Source: Corynebacterium senegalense | GTDB lineage: Bacteria; Actinomycetota; Actinomycetes; Mycobacteriales; Mycobacteriaceae | Length of the DNA stretch: 45,444 nucleotides | Assembly (NCBI RefSeq): GCF_900411315.1 | Contig: NZ_LS990887.1 | Coordinates: forward strand, 1,316,600-1,362,043 | Reading direction: 5' to 3' | Part shown: positions 1 to 7,489 of the stretch, piece after piece | Layout: every line of letters starts with the position of its first letter | How positions within the stretch are numbered: the stretch's first letter is position 1 | Notes under the pieces: generated by a model | Seen by the model: the letters and a program-made list of their open reading frames with translations, nothing else | Databases searched by the model: none | What the model was told of the DNA's origin: nothing | Program-made: the position numbers and the translations under genes

Positions 1-702
1 GTGTCCACCCTGTCCTACGGTGTGCTGACCCGGGAGGAGCTCGCGGGGCTGCCGGAGAACTCGATGGGCGCGGTGCTCGAGGCCGTGGTCGGCCCGTGGG
101 GCGGGGCGTTTATCTCGCTGGGGTTGTGCCTGTCGGTGCTGGGCGCGTACGTCTCGTGGCAGATGCTGTGCGCGGAGCCGCTGGTGATGATGGCCGGCGA
201 CGGCCTGCTGCCGAAGAAGCTGGCGGCGACGAACCACCTGGGCGCGCCGTGGCTGGCGCAGCTGGTGTCCACCGTGGTGATCCAGGTGTTCGTGATCATC
301 TTCTTCGCCTCGGAGGCCTCCTACAACGCGATGGTGCAGCTGGCGACGATCATGTACCTGCTGCCGTACATTTTCTCGGCGCTGTACCTGATGATCCTGG
401 CGGCCCGCGCGGCGCGGCGCCGCGATGTTGAGATGGCCACCGCCTCCGAGAACCGCCGCCACTTCGTGCTGGGCGCACTCGCGTTCGTGTACTCGGTGTG
501 GCTGATCTACGCCGCGGACCCGGTCTACGTGCTGCTCGGCGCGCTCGCGGTGGTGCCGGGCCTGGTGCCCTACATCTGGACGCGGCGGGCAAACCGCGAG
601 CGCCTCTTCAACGCCTTCGAGTGGGTGGTCGTCGCGGTGGTCATCGTCGGGGCGGTCTTCGCCGTCGCCGGGATCACCAACGGCACACTCACCCTGTCCT
701 AG
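1..702 (+). CDS. Basic amino acid antiporter/permease (APC, ArcD/LysI-like), 3' part
   Basis: The reading frame is open at the left edge, so about 233 C-terminal residues of a roughly 480-500 residue APC-family transporter are visible. The sequence LSYGVLTREELAGLP, the GPWGGAFISLGLCLSVLGAY helix and the following AEPLVMMAGDGLLP segment resemble the ArcD/LysI arginine-ornithine or lysine antiporter group. About five hydrophobic helices remain. It should exchange or import cationic amino acids across the cytoplasmic membrane, but the substrate cannot be fixed from this part. The stop codon overlaps the convergent TetR gene by 4 bases. Confidence 0.85.
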   Translation: MSTLSYGVLTREELAGLPENSMGAVLEAVVGPWGGAFISLGLCLSVLGAYVSWQMLCAEPLVMMAGDGLLPKKLAATNHLGAPWLAQLVSTVVIQVFVIIFFASEASYNAMVQLATIMYLLPYIFSALYLMILAARAARRRDVEMATASENRRHFVLGALAFVYSVWLIYAADPVYVLLGALAVVPGLVPYIWTRRANRERLFNAFEWVVVAVVIVGAVFAVAGITNGTLTLS

Positions 703-1313
703 CTGTACCCCTCGCCCTTTCCGAGCTCCTCCGGCCCCACCCTGAGCAGCGGCCAGACGATCCGCGCGATGTGCCGGGGGTGCTTCGCCGGGTCGCCGAA
801 GTTGAAGGCGGAGCGCACGAGGATGCTGCCCACCACCATCGAGACGATGGAGCGGGCGTCGACCCCGGGGGCGAACATCCCGCGCTCCACGCCCTTGCGC
901 ACGTAGACGGTGAGCCCGTCGAGGACCTCCTTGCTCAGCCGGTCGCCCCACTCGTCGACGTACTCCTCCCGGCTGGCCACCAGCGAGCCGATGAGCCGGA
1001 TGCCGATCTCCTCCTCCAGGTGCTTTTGCAGCCTGGCCAGGAAGGATTCGAACTCCTCGTAGGTCGTGGGGTACTGCTGCGGGATGCGGATGACGACGTT
1101 CGAGAGGGCGTCGGCAAGCATCTCCCTGCGATCCTCGTAGCGGCGGTAGATGGTGGTTTTGGCCACCCCCGAGTGCGCGACGACGGCGTCGATGGTGACC
1201 GCGTTGAAGCCCTGCTCCCGCGCCAGCGTCAGCACGGAGCGGTAGATCTTTTCCTCTGTCGCCTGCCTGCGCTTGGGGCGCTGGCCTGCGGTGCTCTGTG
1301 TCCCACGTCTCAT
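699..1313 (-). CDS. TetR-family transcriptional regulator
   Basis: The N-terminal helix-turn-helix is clear: TIDAVVAHSGVAKTTIYRRYEDRREML after a basic leader (RRGTQ...RPKRRQATEEKI). The C-terminal half is the usual variable ligand domain, and length is normal for the family. A TTG 18 bases upstream would extend the protein. I prefer the ATG at 1313 because a CATAGT -10-like box lies six bases before it, suggesting a leaderless mRNA. A perfect palindrome ACAAATTTGT sits just upstream and is the likely autoregulatory operator. It converges on the permease with a 4-base overlap; no target can be proved. Confidence 0.85.
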   Translation of the reverse strand: MRRGTQSTAGQRPKRRQATEEKIYRSVLTLAREQGFNAVTIDAVVAHSGVAKTTIYRRYEDRREMLADALSNVVIRIPQQYPTTYEEFESFLARLQKHLEEEIGIRLIGSLVASREEYVDEWGDRLSKEVLDGLTVYVRKGVERGMFAPGVDARSIVSMVVGSILVRSAFNFGDPAKHPRHIARIVWPLLRVGPEELGKGEGYS

Positions 1314-1327
1314 TTCCCCACTATGAC

Positions 1328-1337
1328 ACAAATTTGT
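1328..1337. promoter_or_regulatory. Palindrome ACAAATTTGT upstream of the TetR gene
   Basis: A perfect 10-bp palindrome lies directly upstream of the presumed -10 (CATAGT, minus strand) of the TetR gene. It also lies just downstream of the convergent TSUP gene's stop. Position and symmetry fit a TetR autoregulatory operator. This is inference from location only. Confidence 0.4.
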
Positions 1338-1342
1338 AGCAG

Positions 1343-2110
1343 TTAAGTACTTTTCGCGACACTACCCCACTCCTGCCACCCCAGCCGCGCGCACAGCACG
1401 ACCACGAGGACGAGCAGCGCCCAGCGCACGAGCTTCGATCCCCCGGCCAGCACCGTGCGCGCCCCGAGCTGCGCCCCGATCACGTTCGCCACCGCCAGGG
1501 CCAGCGCCAGGCGCCACGCGACGTGCCCGCCCGCGATGAACACCGTCAGCGCCCCCAGGTTGGTCGCGGTGTTGATCACCTTGGCCATCGCCGCGGAGCT
1601 CAGGAAGGCCTGCGAGAACACGGCCGTCAGCCCGAGGATCAGGAACATGCCGGTGCCGGGCCCGAAGATGCCGTCGTAGAAGCCCACGGCCGCAGCGAGG
1701 GCGGCGCCCGCCGCTACTCGACGCCCCGTCACCCGCGGCAGGCCCGTCTCCGTGCCGAAGGAGGGCTTGAGCGCCACGAACAGCCCGACGGCCAGCAGCA
1801 GCACGATGATCAGCGGGCGGATCACGCTCTCCTCCACCAGCGAGACCGCCAGCGCCCCGCACCCCGACATCACGAAAGCGAGCGCCGCGTAGCCCCACGT
1901 GCGTCGCGGGATGCCCACCCGGCGGCCCATCGTCACCGCGGCGGACGCCGTGCCGGTGAACGCCGCCACCTTGTTGGTGGCCAGCACCGCCGCCGAGGGC
2001 ATCCCCGTGACCGACATGAGCACCGGGATGAGCACGAGGCCGCCGCCCCCGATCACGGCGTCGACCCAGCCGGCGAGCGCCGCCGCGCCCAGAAGCACCC
2101 CGAATGTCAC
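1343..2110 (-). CDS. TSUP-family (TauE/SafE) membrane transporter
   Basis: 255 residues with about eight hydrophobic segments. It starts at the GTG reading VTFGVLLGAAALAGWVDAVIGGGG, the signature N-terminal repeat of the TauE/SafE anion exporter family (GxxxGxxDxxxGGGG). The second repeat, AAAVGFYDGIFGPGTG, is also visible. Family members export sulfite, sulfoacetate or related organic anions; the substrate here is unknown. The frame stays open upstream to 2932, but that extension is low-complexity shadow of the opposite AbrB-like gene. It is divergent from the AbrB-like gene with 75 bp between starts, and stops 29 bp before the TetR start. Confidence 0.85.
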   Translation of the reverse strand: MTFGVLLGAAALAGWVDAVIGGGGLVLIPVLMSVTGMPSAAVLATNKVAAFTGTASAAVTMGRRVGIPRRTWGYAALAFVMSGCGALAVSLVEESVIRPLIIVLLLAVGLFVALKPSFGTETGLPRVTGRRVAAGAALAAAVGFYDGIFGPGTGMFLILGLTAVFSQAFLSSAAMAKVINTATNLGALTVFIAGGHVAWRLALALAVANVIGAQLGARTVLAGGSKLVRWALLVLVVVLCARLGWQEWGSVAKST

Positions 2111-2185
2111 CGCGCCACCGCCCCTGCTGCCTGCGTTTCGTGCTCCATACGGCCTGAGAGTACAGGGCGGGTAGCATGTCCCACC

Positions 2186-3196
2186 ATGAATCGCTGGTTC
2201 GTCGTCGCCCCCGCGTCCGTGGCGCTCGGCTGGCTGCTGAACTGGCTGCACGTCCCCGCCGCCTGGATCCTCGGCGCGATCATCGCCTCCGGCGCGATGG
2301 CGCTGGGGACAGGGCGCGACCTCAAGGTCAACGCGCGCTTCTACAAGGTCTGCCGCGGCGTCATCGGCGTGCTCGCGGCCGTGCCGCTCGTCGGGATCCC
2401 CGCCGGCGAGCTCCTCCACTACCTGGTGCCCGGCCTCGTCGCGGCGGCGGTGACCACGGGCGCCGGCATCGTCGGCGGCTTCGTGCTCGCCCGCCACGGC
2501 GGGGTGAGCCGGGAGACGGGGGTGCTCTCCATGCTCGCCGGCGGGGCGTCGATCATGCCCGTCATCGCCCAGGAACTCGGCGCCGACATGCGCTACGTCG
2601 CCCTGACCCAGTACCTGCGCCTTCTCACCGTCTCCGTGACGCTGCCGGGTGTGACCTCGCTGTTGACGACGCCCTCTGCGGCGCCCCCGCCGGAGGAGGC
2701 GACGCAGTGGTGGATGTGGCCGCTCGTGCTGGCCATCGCCGTGGTCGGCGGGCCGATCGCCGAGAAGCTGCACATCCCCGTGCCCAGCGTGTTCGGGCCG
2801 CTGCTCATCACCGTGGCCGTCGGGTGGCTGCTGCCCGTGCCCATCGTCACGCCCCAGGCTCTGGCGGTCATGGCCTTCCTCTCCATCGGCTGGGTGTGCG
2901 GCGGCGGGCTGTCCGTGCCCTCGCTGAAGCACTTCGGCAAGCTGCTGCCGCTGACCATGGGCTACATCCTCGTGATGATGGCCGCCTGCGCGTCGATGGG
3001 CTGGGTCATCTCGAAGTGGCTGGGCGTGACCTTCTTCGAGGGCTACCTGGCCACCAGCCCCGGCGCGATCGAGACGGTCCTGGCGCTGTCCGCCGAGGGC
3101 GGGGCCGGCCCGGCCGTGATCACGCTGCAGCTCATCCGGCTCATCAGCGTCATGCTGGTGGCGGCCTACCTGCCGCGCATCCTGCGCCGCTTCTAG
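2186..3196 (+). CDS. AbrB-family membrane protein (duplicated AbrB domain transporter)
   Basis: 336 residues, strongly hydrophobic, with about ten membrane segments arranged as two repeats. The first contains LHVPAAWILGAIIASG and the second LHIPVPSVFGPLLITV, the hallmark L-x-P-x-x-x-x-G-x-x duplication of the AbrB membrane family (PF05145). That family is often mislabelled ammonia monooxygenase and is unrelated to the DNA-binding AbrB. Its transport role is poorly defined. The ATG is preceded by TAGCAT and eight bases, consistent with a leaderless transcript. Confidence 0.82.
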   Translation: MNRWFVVAPASVALGWLLNWLHVPAAWILGAIIASGAMALGTGRDLKVNARFYKVCRGVIGVLAAVPLVGIPAGELLHYLVPGLVAAAVTTGAGIVGGFVLARHGGVSRETGVLSMLAGGASIMPVIAQELGADMRYVALTQYLRLLTVSVTLPGVTSLLTTPSAAPPPEEATQWWMWPLVLAIAVVGGPIAEKLHIPVPSVFGPLLITVAVGWLLPVPIVTPQALAVMAFLSIGWVCGGGLSVPSLKHFGKLLPLTMGYILVMMAACASMGWVISKWLGVTFFEGYLATSPGAIETVLALSAEGGAGPAVITLQLIRLISVMLVAAYLPRILRRF

Positions 3197-3202
3197 CAGC
3201 CT

Positions 3203-4888
3203 CTAGCTGCAGGTGCCGAGGATCTCGCGGGAGAGCAGGCGCATCGGCATCGAGCCGAGGCGCAGGGCGGCGTCGTGGAACTCGCGCGCCGTCATCCCCT
3301 GCGCGAGCGCGTCGTAGCGCAGCTGCAGCCACGCCCGGTAGCCCACCACATAGGAGGGCGCCTGGCCCGGCCAGCCCATGTAGCGGTCGATCTCGAAGGC
3401 GAGGCTCGTCTCCGGCAGGGCGGCGTTGTCGCGCAGGAAGGCCTTCGCGTACTGCGCGTCCCAGGTGCCCGACTTGTCCGGGGTCTTCTTGCGCAGGTGG
3501 ACGCCGATGTCCACCGCCGCGCGGGCGAGGCGCAGCCGGCGCGCGCCGAGCAGCCCCATGCGCATCGCCGGGTCGTCGAAGGCGCCATGCTCCGCCATGA
3601 GCTGCTCGGCGTAGAGGGCCCAGCCCTCCCGGTGAGCGTCGTTCCAGTTCACCGCGCGGCGCCACAGGTTCAGCTCGGAGCGCTGGGTCAGCGCGCTGGC
3701 CTGCTGCAGGTGGTGGCCGGGCACGCCCTCGTGGAAGACGTGGGACTTCTCCTGCCAGGTGTGGAAGACCTCGCGGCCCTCGGGGATGGACCACCACATG
3801 GTGCCGGGGCGGATGAGGTCGTCGCTCGGCGGGGTGTAGTAGACCCCGCCGGTGCCGTCGCCGTCCACGGCGAAGTCGATGCGGGCGACCTCCTCCGGCA
3901 GGGTGAAGCACTCGGCGCGGAAGACGTCCATCGCCTCGTCGGTGGTGGCCACGATCCACTCGCGCAGCTCGTCGGTGCCGCGCAGGGTGTACCTTTCGTC
4001 CTCGTTGAGGCGTCGATAAGCGCTTTGCACCGTGCAGTCGGGGCCGAACATGTCGCGGGCGAGCTCGCGCTGCTGCGCCGTGGTCTCGCGCAGATCCTCC
4101 ATCGCCCAGGTGTACGCCTCGTCGAGGTCGACCTTCGTGCCCAGGAAGAAGTGGGAGAACAGCTCGTAGCGCTCCCGCCCCACACCGTCGCCGTAGGCGG
4201 CCTGCGGGGACAGCTCGGTGGAGAGCCAGTCGGCCATCTCCTGAAAGGCGTCCTTCGCCTCCTCCACGACGGCGCTCTCCGGGGGCACTCCGAGCTTCTC
4301 CAGCAGGGAGCCCTCGTCGCCGAGGGACTCGCACTGGTTGATCACCGCGTCGATCTGGCGGTGGCTGGCCACGTTGCCCTGGGCGGCGGCCTCGGCGAGC
4401 GATTCGCGGTAGCCGTGCAGCGAGGCGCGGACCTGGGAGAGGCGGGACTCGACGTGCTCGATGTCCTCCTCGGAGACCTTGGGCATGAGCGCGAAGGAGT
4501 CGCGGATGTGCTGCACCGGCGAGTCGATGTTGTTGAGCATGCGCATGTACTCGCCGCGGTGGTGCAGGTCGAGCTCGAGGGTCATGCGCTCGCGCAGGAT
4601 CGCGGCGGTGAGGTGGTCGACGGGGTCGAAGTCGTCCTCGTCGTCGGAGTCGTCGGTGCAGTCGTTGAGCGCGTCGACGTCGGCGACGAGGTCGCGGATC
4701 CGGTCCGCCACGGCGTCCCAGTGGGCGGGGCTGAAATCCTGCAGCTCGTGGTCGTGGCCCTCCACGCCAAGGTAGGTGGCCAGCGTCGGGGACAGCGCGG
4801 CGAGGTCGTAGACGAAGTCCTCGCAGGTGGCATCCAGAAGCGACGGGAGGCGGTCGGACGCGCCGTAGCCTGCAGTGTCTGACGTCAT
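3203..4888 (-). CDS. DUF885 family protein, probable zinc metallopeptidase-like
   Basis: 561 residues, matching the usual DUF885 length. The C-terminal half holds the conserved HEGVPGHHLQQA segment, an HExxPGHH metal-binding pattern typical of DUF885. A further conserved block, GWALYAEQLMAE, supplies the downstream glutamate. The N-terminal half is helical and acidic. No signal peptide, so probably cytoplasmic. The family is thought to hydrolyse peptides or esters; no substrate is assigned. The chosen ATG is preceded by TACACT and eight bases (leaderless pattern). The gene is divergent from the first sirtuin with only 58 bp between starts, so the two promoters lie back to back. Confidence 0.85.
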   Translation of the reverse strand: MTSDTAGYGASDRLPSLLDATCEDFVYDLAALSPTLATYLGVEGHDHELQDFSPAHWDAVADRIRDLVADVDALNDCTDDSDDEDDFDPVDHLTAAILRERMTLELDLHHRGEYMRMLNNIDSPVQHIRDSFALMPKVSEEDIEHVESRLSQVRASLHGYRESLAEAAAQGNVASHRQIDAVINQCESLGDEGSLLEKLGVPPESAVVEEAKDAFQEMADWLSTELSPQAAYGDGVGRERYELFSHFFLGTKVDLDEAYTWAMEDLRETTAQQRELARDMFGPDCTVQSAYRRLNEDERYTLRGTDELREWIVATTDEAMDVFRAECFTLPEEVARIDFAVDGDGTGGVYYTPPSDDLIRPGTMWWSIPEGREVFHTWQEKSHVFHEGVPGHHLQQASALTQRSELNLWRRAVNWNDAHREGWALYAEQLMAEHGAFDDPAMRMGLLGARRLRLARAAVDIGVHLRKKTPDKSGTWDAQYAKAFLRDNAALPETSLAFEIDRYMGWPGQAPSYVVGYRAWLQLRYDALAQGMTAREFHDAALRLGSMPMRLLSREILGTCS

Positions 4889-4946
4889 GAGCGGAAAGTG
4901 TAGTAAACCGACCTGCATTTTCCCACCTGAGCCTATGGTTGTGGGC

Positions 4947-5696
4947 ATGAGCGAGCAGCAGCGGGAGCGGGCCCGCGACATCCTTGCCCACGCCCGCCAC
5001 GTCGAGGTGTTCACCGGCGCCGGAATGTCGGCCGACAGCGGCATCGCCACCTACCGCGACGCGGTCACGGGGGTGTGGGAGAACGTCGACCCCGCCGCGA
5101 TGGCCTCCATCGACGCCTGGGCGAGGCGCCCGGAGGAGATGTTCGCCTGGTACCTCTGGCGCGCCAGCCTGGTCAACGCGGCGGAGCCGAACGCGGGGCA
5201 CCGGGCGATCGCCGAGTGGTCGCGCAATGGTGCGCGGCGGGTGACGGTGACCACCCAGAACATCGACAACCTGCACGAGCGGGCGGGCTCGGCAGACGTG
5301 GTCCACCTGCACGGCTCGCTGTTCGAGTTCCGCTGCTCCATCTGCGCGCGGCCCTGGCGCGGCGGGGTCGACTTCCCCGCCGAACCCGTGGAGGCGATCG
5401 CGCCGCCGGAGTGCCCGCTGTGCGGCAACCTGGTGCGGCCCGGGGTGGTGTGGTTCGGCGAGGCCCTGCCGCAGCGCGAGTGGGAAGAAGCGCAGCGGCG
5501 CATGGAGGAGGCGGACGCGGTGCTCATCGTGGGCACCTCGGGGGTGGTTCACCCGGCGGCGGGCCTGCCGCTCACCGCCCACGCACGCGGCGTGCCGATC
5601 GTGGAGGTCACCCCGATGCGTACCGAGCTGTCCACAATCGCCAGCGTCGTCGTCGAGGAAACTGCGGCAAAGGCCCTGCCCACACTGCTTGTCTAG
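4947..5696 (+). CDS. Sir2-family NAD-dependent deacylase (class III, CobB/SIRT5-like)
   Basis: 249 residues with a complete sirtuin core: GAGMSADSGIATYR (NAD binding), TQNIDNLH, catalytic His122 in HLHG, and zinc cysteines 130/133 and 156/159. Tyr69 and Arg72 form a Y-x-x-R motif in AWYLWRASL, at the position that in E. coli CobB and SIRT5 recognises acidic acyl-lysines. Desuccinylase/demalonylase activity is therefore predicted. The ATG at 4947 is seven bases after TATGGT, a leaderless pattern; ATG 4935 is a weaker alternative. The stop codon lies inside the operator of the downstream ROK gene. Confidence 0.9.
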   Translation: MSEQQRERARDILAHARHVEVFTGAGMSADSGIATYRDAVTGVWENVDPAAMASIDAWARRPEEMFAWYLWRASLVNAAEPNAGHRAIAEWSRNGARRVTVTTQNIDNLHERAGSADVVHLHGSLFEFRCSICARPWRGGVDFPAEPVEAIAPPECPLCGNLVRPGVVWFGEALPQREWEEAQRRMEEADAVLIVGTSGVVHPAAGLPLTAHARGVPIVEVTPMRTELSTIASVVVEETAAKALPTLLV

Positions 5697-5733
5697 ACCC
5701 GCTGGACAAAGCGGTCTAGAAAGGGTTTATCAT
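5692..5733 (+). promoter_or_regulatory. Promoter and operator of the ROK-type regulator gene
   Basis: A perfect inverted repeat TCTAGACC-N13-GGTCTAGA spans 5692-5720, with a nested GCT...AGC. It encloses a -35-like TGGACA (5703-5708). A TATCAT -10 (5728-5733) follows 19 bases later, and the ATG comes six bases after it. The layout predicts autorepression of a leaderless mRNA by the encoded winged-helix protein. The left arm contains the stop codon of the sirtuin gene. Confidence 0.6.
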
Positions 5734-5739
5734 TGGGGC

Positions 5740-6822
5740 ATGATCGCCTCCGGTTCCGCCTTCTCGCGCCCGCAGACCCCAGCGGCGAAGTGCCTCCACG
5801 TGATCCGGCTGCGCGAGTTGACGTCGAGAAGCGAGCTCGTGCAGGCCACGGGGCTGTCGCAGCCCACCATCACCCGCGCCATCGCCGCTCTCGTCGACGC
5901 CGGCTTCGTCACCGAGCGCACCGACCTGACCCGGGCCTGCGGGCGGGGTCGGCCCACCATCCCCCTGGAGCTGGGCGAGCCGCGCGCGATCCACGCCGGC
6001 ATCTCCGTGGGCACCATGTCCACCTACGTCGCGCTGTTCGACCTGAAGGGGCGCACGCTGCGCAGCGTCGACATCGACATCCCGGTGGCCCGCCTCAGCG
6101 AGGACGACTTCATCCAGCACGTCATGGCCGGGCTCAACCGCCTCCGGGCCGGGCTGAACCGGCCGCTCGCCACGATCGGGGTGACCACCTCCGGCACAGT
6201 CACCGGCGACGGCGAGGTCTACGCCCCCAACCTGAACTGGCGCGGGGTGAACATCGGGGCGCAGATGCGCGAGCAGTTCGCGGTGCCGGTGGTGGTCACC
6301 TCCGCCGCCGCGGCGATCGTGGGCAGCGAGGCGCAGTCGAGCGACAGCCTCGAGCCCCCGACGATCATGGCGCTGTTCGCCGACGACTCCATCGGCTGCG
6401 CGGTCGCCGCCGGCGCGGAGGTCCTCCCCGTCGCCGTCTCCCGCGAGGACCTCACCACCCAGGGCCTCCTCGAGTCCATCAGCGATCCGGGCATCCGCAC
6501 GCTTCACGACGCCGTCACCAGCGCCCGCCACGAACCCGGCACCCGCGCCGCCCTCGACGACCGGGCCCGCCAGCTGGGCGTCCTGGCGGCGCAGCTCTAC
6601 GAGGAGCACACCCCCTCGACGGTGGTGGTGGCCGGCTCGGCCTTCATCGACGACCCGCTCGCCCCCGCCCCCTTCGCCCGCGCCGTGCGCGCCCACACCC
6701 CCGCCGGCACGCGGGTGGGCCTGCGCATGATCCCCACCCACCGCGAGGTGGTGCGCGACATCGCCCGCGCAGTCGCGCTAGACCTCGCCCTGCGAGAGCC
6801 CCTCGCGGTGGCGGCGGCCTAG
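5740..6822 (+). CDS. ROK-family transcriptional regulator
   Basis: 360 residues. A winged helix-turn-helix at about 17-62 (LTSRSELVQATGLSQPTITRA, then a wing containing GRGRP) is followed by a ROK sugar-kinase-like fold with GVTTSGTV and YAPNLNW. The block that in ROK kinases reads NDANAAALAE is here TSAAAAIVGSE, so the catalytic Asp is gone and the protein should be a pure regulator. The ATG follows a TATCAT -10 by six bases and a strong inverted repeat overlaps the promoter. A related half-site precedes the symporter gene at 7490. Effector unknown, presumably a sugar derivative by family analogy. Its 3' end overlaps the convergent carbonic anhydrase-like gene by 45 bp. Confidence 0.85.
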   Translation: MIASGSAFSRPQTPAAKCLHVIRLRELTSRSELVQATGLSQPTITRAIAALVDAGFVTERTDLTRACGRGRPTIPLELGEPRAIHAGISVGTMSTYVALFDLKGRTLRSVDIDIPVARLSEDDFIQHVMAGLNRLRAGLNRPLATIGVTTSGTVTGDGEVYAPNLNWRGVNIGAQMREQFAVPVVVTSAAAAIVGSEAQSSDSLEPPTIMALFADDSIGCAVAAGAEVLPVAVSREDLTTQGLLESISDPGIRTLHDAVTSARHEPGTRAALDDRARQLGVLAAQLYEEHTPSTVVVAGSAFIDDPLAPAPFARAVRAHTPAGTRVGLRMIPTHREVVRDIARAVALDLALREPLAVAAA

Positions 6823-7302
6823 CTGGACGTAACCGGCGGCGTGCTCGACTCGGTCGGCGCGGGAGCCGGGCTCGAGCGTCTTTCGCACCTTGGCGGGAAC
6901 GCCGGCGGCGACGGAGAACGGCGGGATCTCCTGGTCCTCCAGCACCACCGCTCCCCCGCCGACGATGGAGCCCTCGCCGATGCGGGATCGGGAAAGGACC
7001 GTGGAGCCCATGCCGATGAGGCAGGCGGGCTCGACGTGGCAGCCGTGGACCAGGGCGAGGTGCCCGACGGTGACGTCCTCGCCGAGCACCGTCTCCCCGC
7101 CGGTGTCGACGTGGAGGACGGCGCCGTCCTGGATGTTCGTGCGCGCCCCGATGCGGATGGCGCCGACGTCGCCGCGGATGACCGCGCCCGGCCAGACGTT
7201 GGCGTCCTCGCCGATCTCGACGTCACCGATGACGGTGGCCTCCGGCGCGACGTAGGCGCTGGGGTGGATGCTGGGTTGCTTGCCCTCGAAGGCGTAGATC
7301 AC
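6778..7302 (-). CDS. Gamma carbonic anhydrase family protein (PaaY/YrdA-like)
   Basis: 174 residues of left-handed beta-helix hexapeptide repeats. The three expected metal-binding histidines are present: His64 in VLHVD, and His81 and His86 in VGHLALVHGC. Arg43 and Asp45 (IRGD) match the conserved salt-bridge pair. The GTG start is preceded by AGAGAGGAG. Members are cytoplasmic trimers; some hydrate CO2, others (PaaY) act as thioesterases, so the exact activity is open. Convergent with the ROK gene, sharing 45 bp of coding sequence. Confidence 0.87.
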   Translation of the reverse strand: MIYAFEGKQPSIHPSAYVAPEATVIGDVEIGEDANVWPGAVIRGDVGAIRIGARTNIQDGAVLHVDTGGETVLGEDVTVGHLALVHGCHVEPACLIGMGSTVLSRSRIGEGSIVGGGAVVLEDQEIPPFSVAAGVPAKVRKTLEPGSRADRVEHAAGYVQLGRRHREGLSQGEV

Positions 7303-7415
7303 GTGGTTCTCCTCTCTGGCGCGTGGCCCGTTGTGGCGTGCAGCCCACCCTAGCGGCACACAACTCGTAGACCGCATTGTCTGTTCCATCCCCGGGAATA
7401 GCGATGCCCGTCTTT

Positions 7416-7473
7416 CACGTTGCAACGTGTATCGTCCCTGGTTGACATACCAACAACTAGACCACTCTGTCTA
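7416..7473. promoter_or_regulatory. Regulatory region of the symporter gene: perfect palindrome, TTGACA and TAGAC-N6-GTCTA
   Basis: Three signals lie in the 187-bp gap before the symporter. CACGTTGCAACGTG (7416-7429) is a perfect 14-bp palindrome, the kind bound by LacI-type regulators. TTGACA (7442-7447) is a possible -35 box without an obvious -10. TAGAC-N6-GTCTA (7458-7473) is an inverted repeat whose left arm (CTAGACC) matches the arm of the ROK operator at 5692. Function is inferred from symmetry and position. Confidence 0.4.
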
Positions 7474-7489
7474 CACAGCGAGGAGCACC

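Noticed and set aside
2111..2932. 529-residue minus-strand frame extending the TSUP protein upstream
   Set aside because: The extension is His/Arg/Gly-rich low complexity and lies opposite the clear AbrB-type coding sequence. The TSUP protein has a complete N-terminus at the GTG at 2110.
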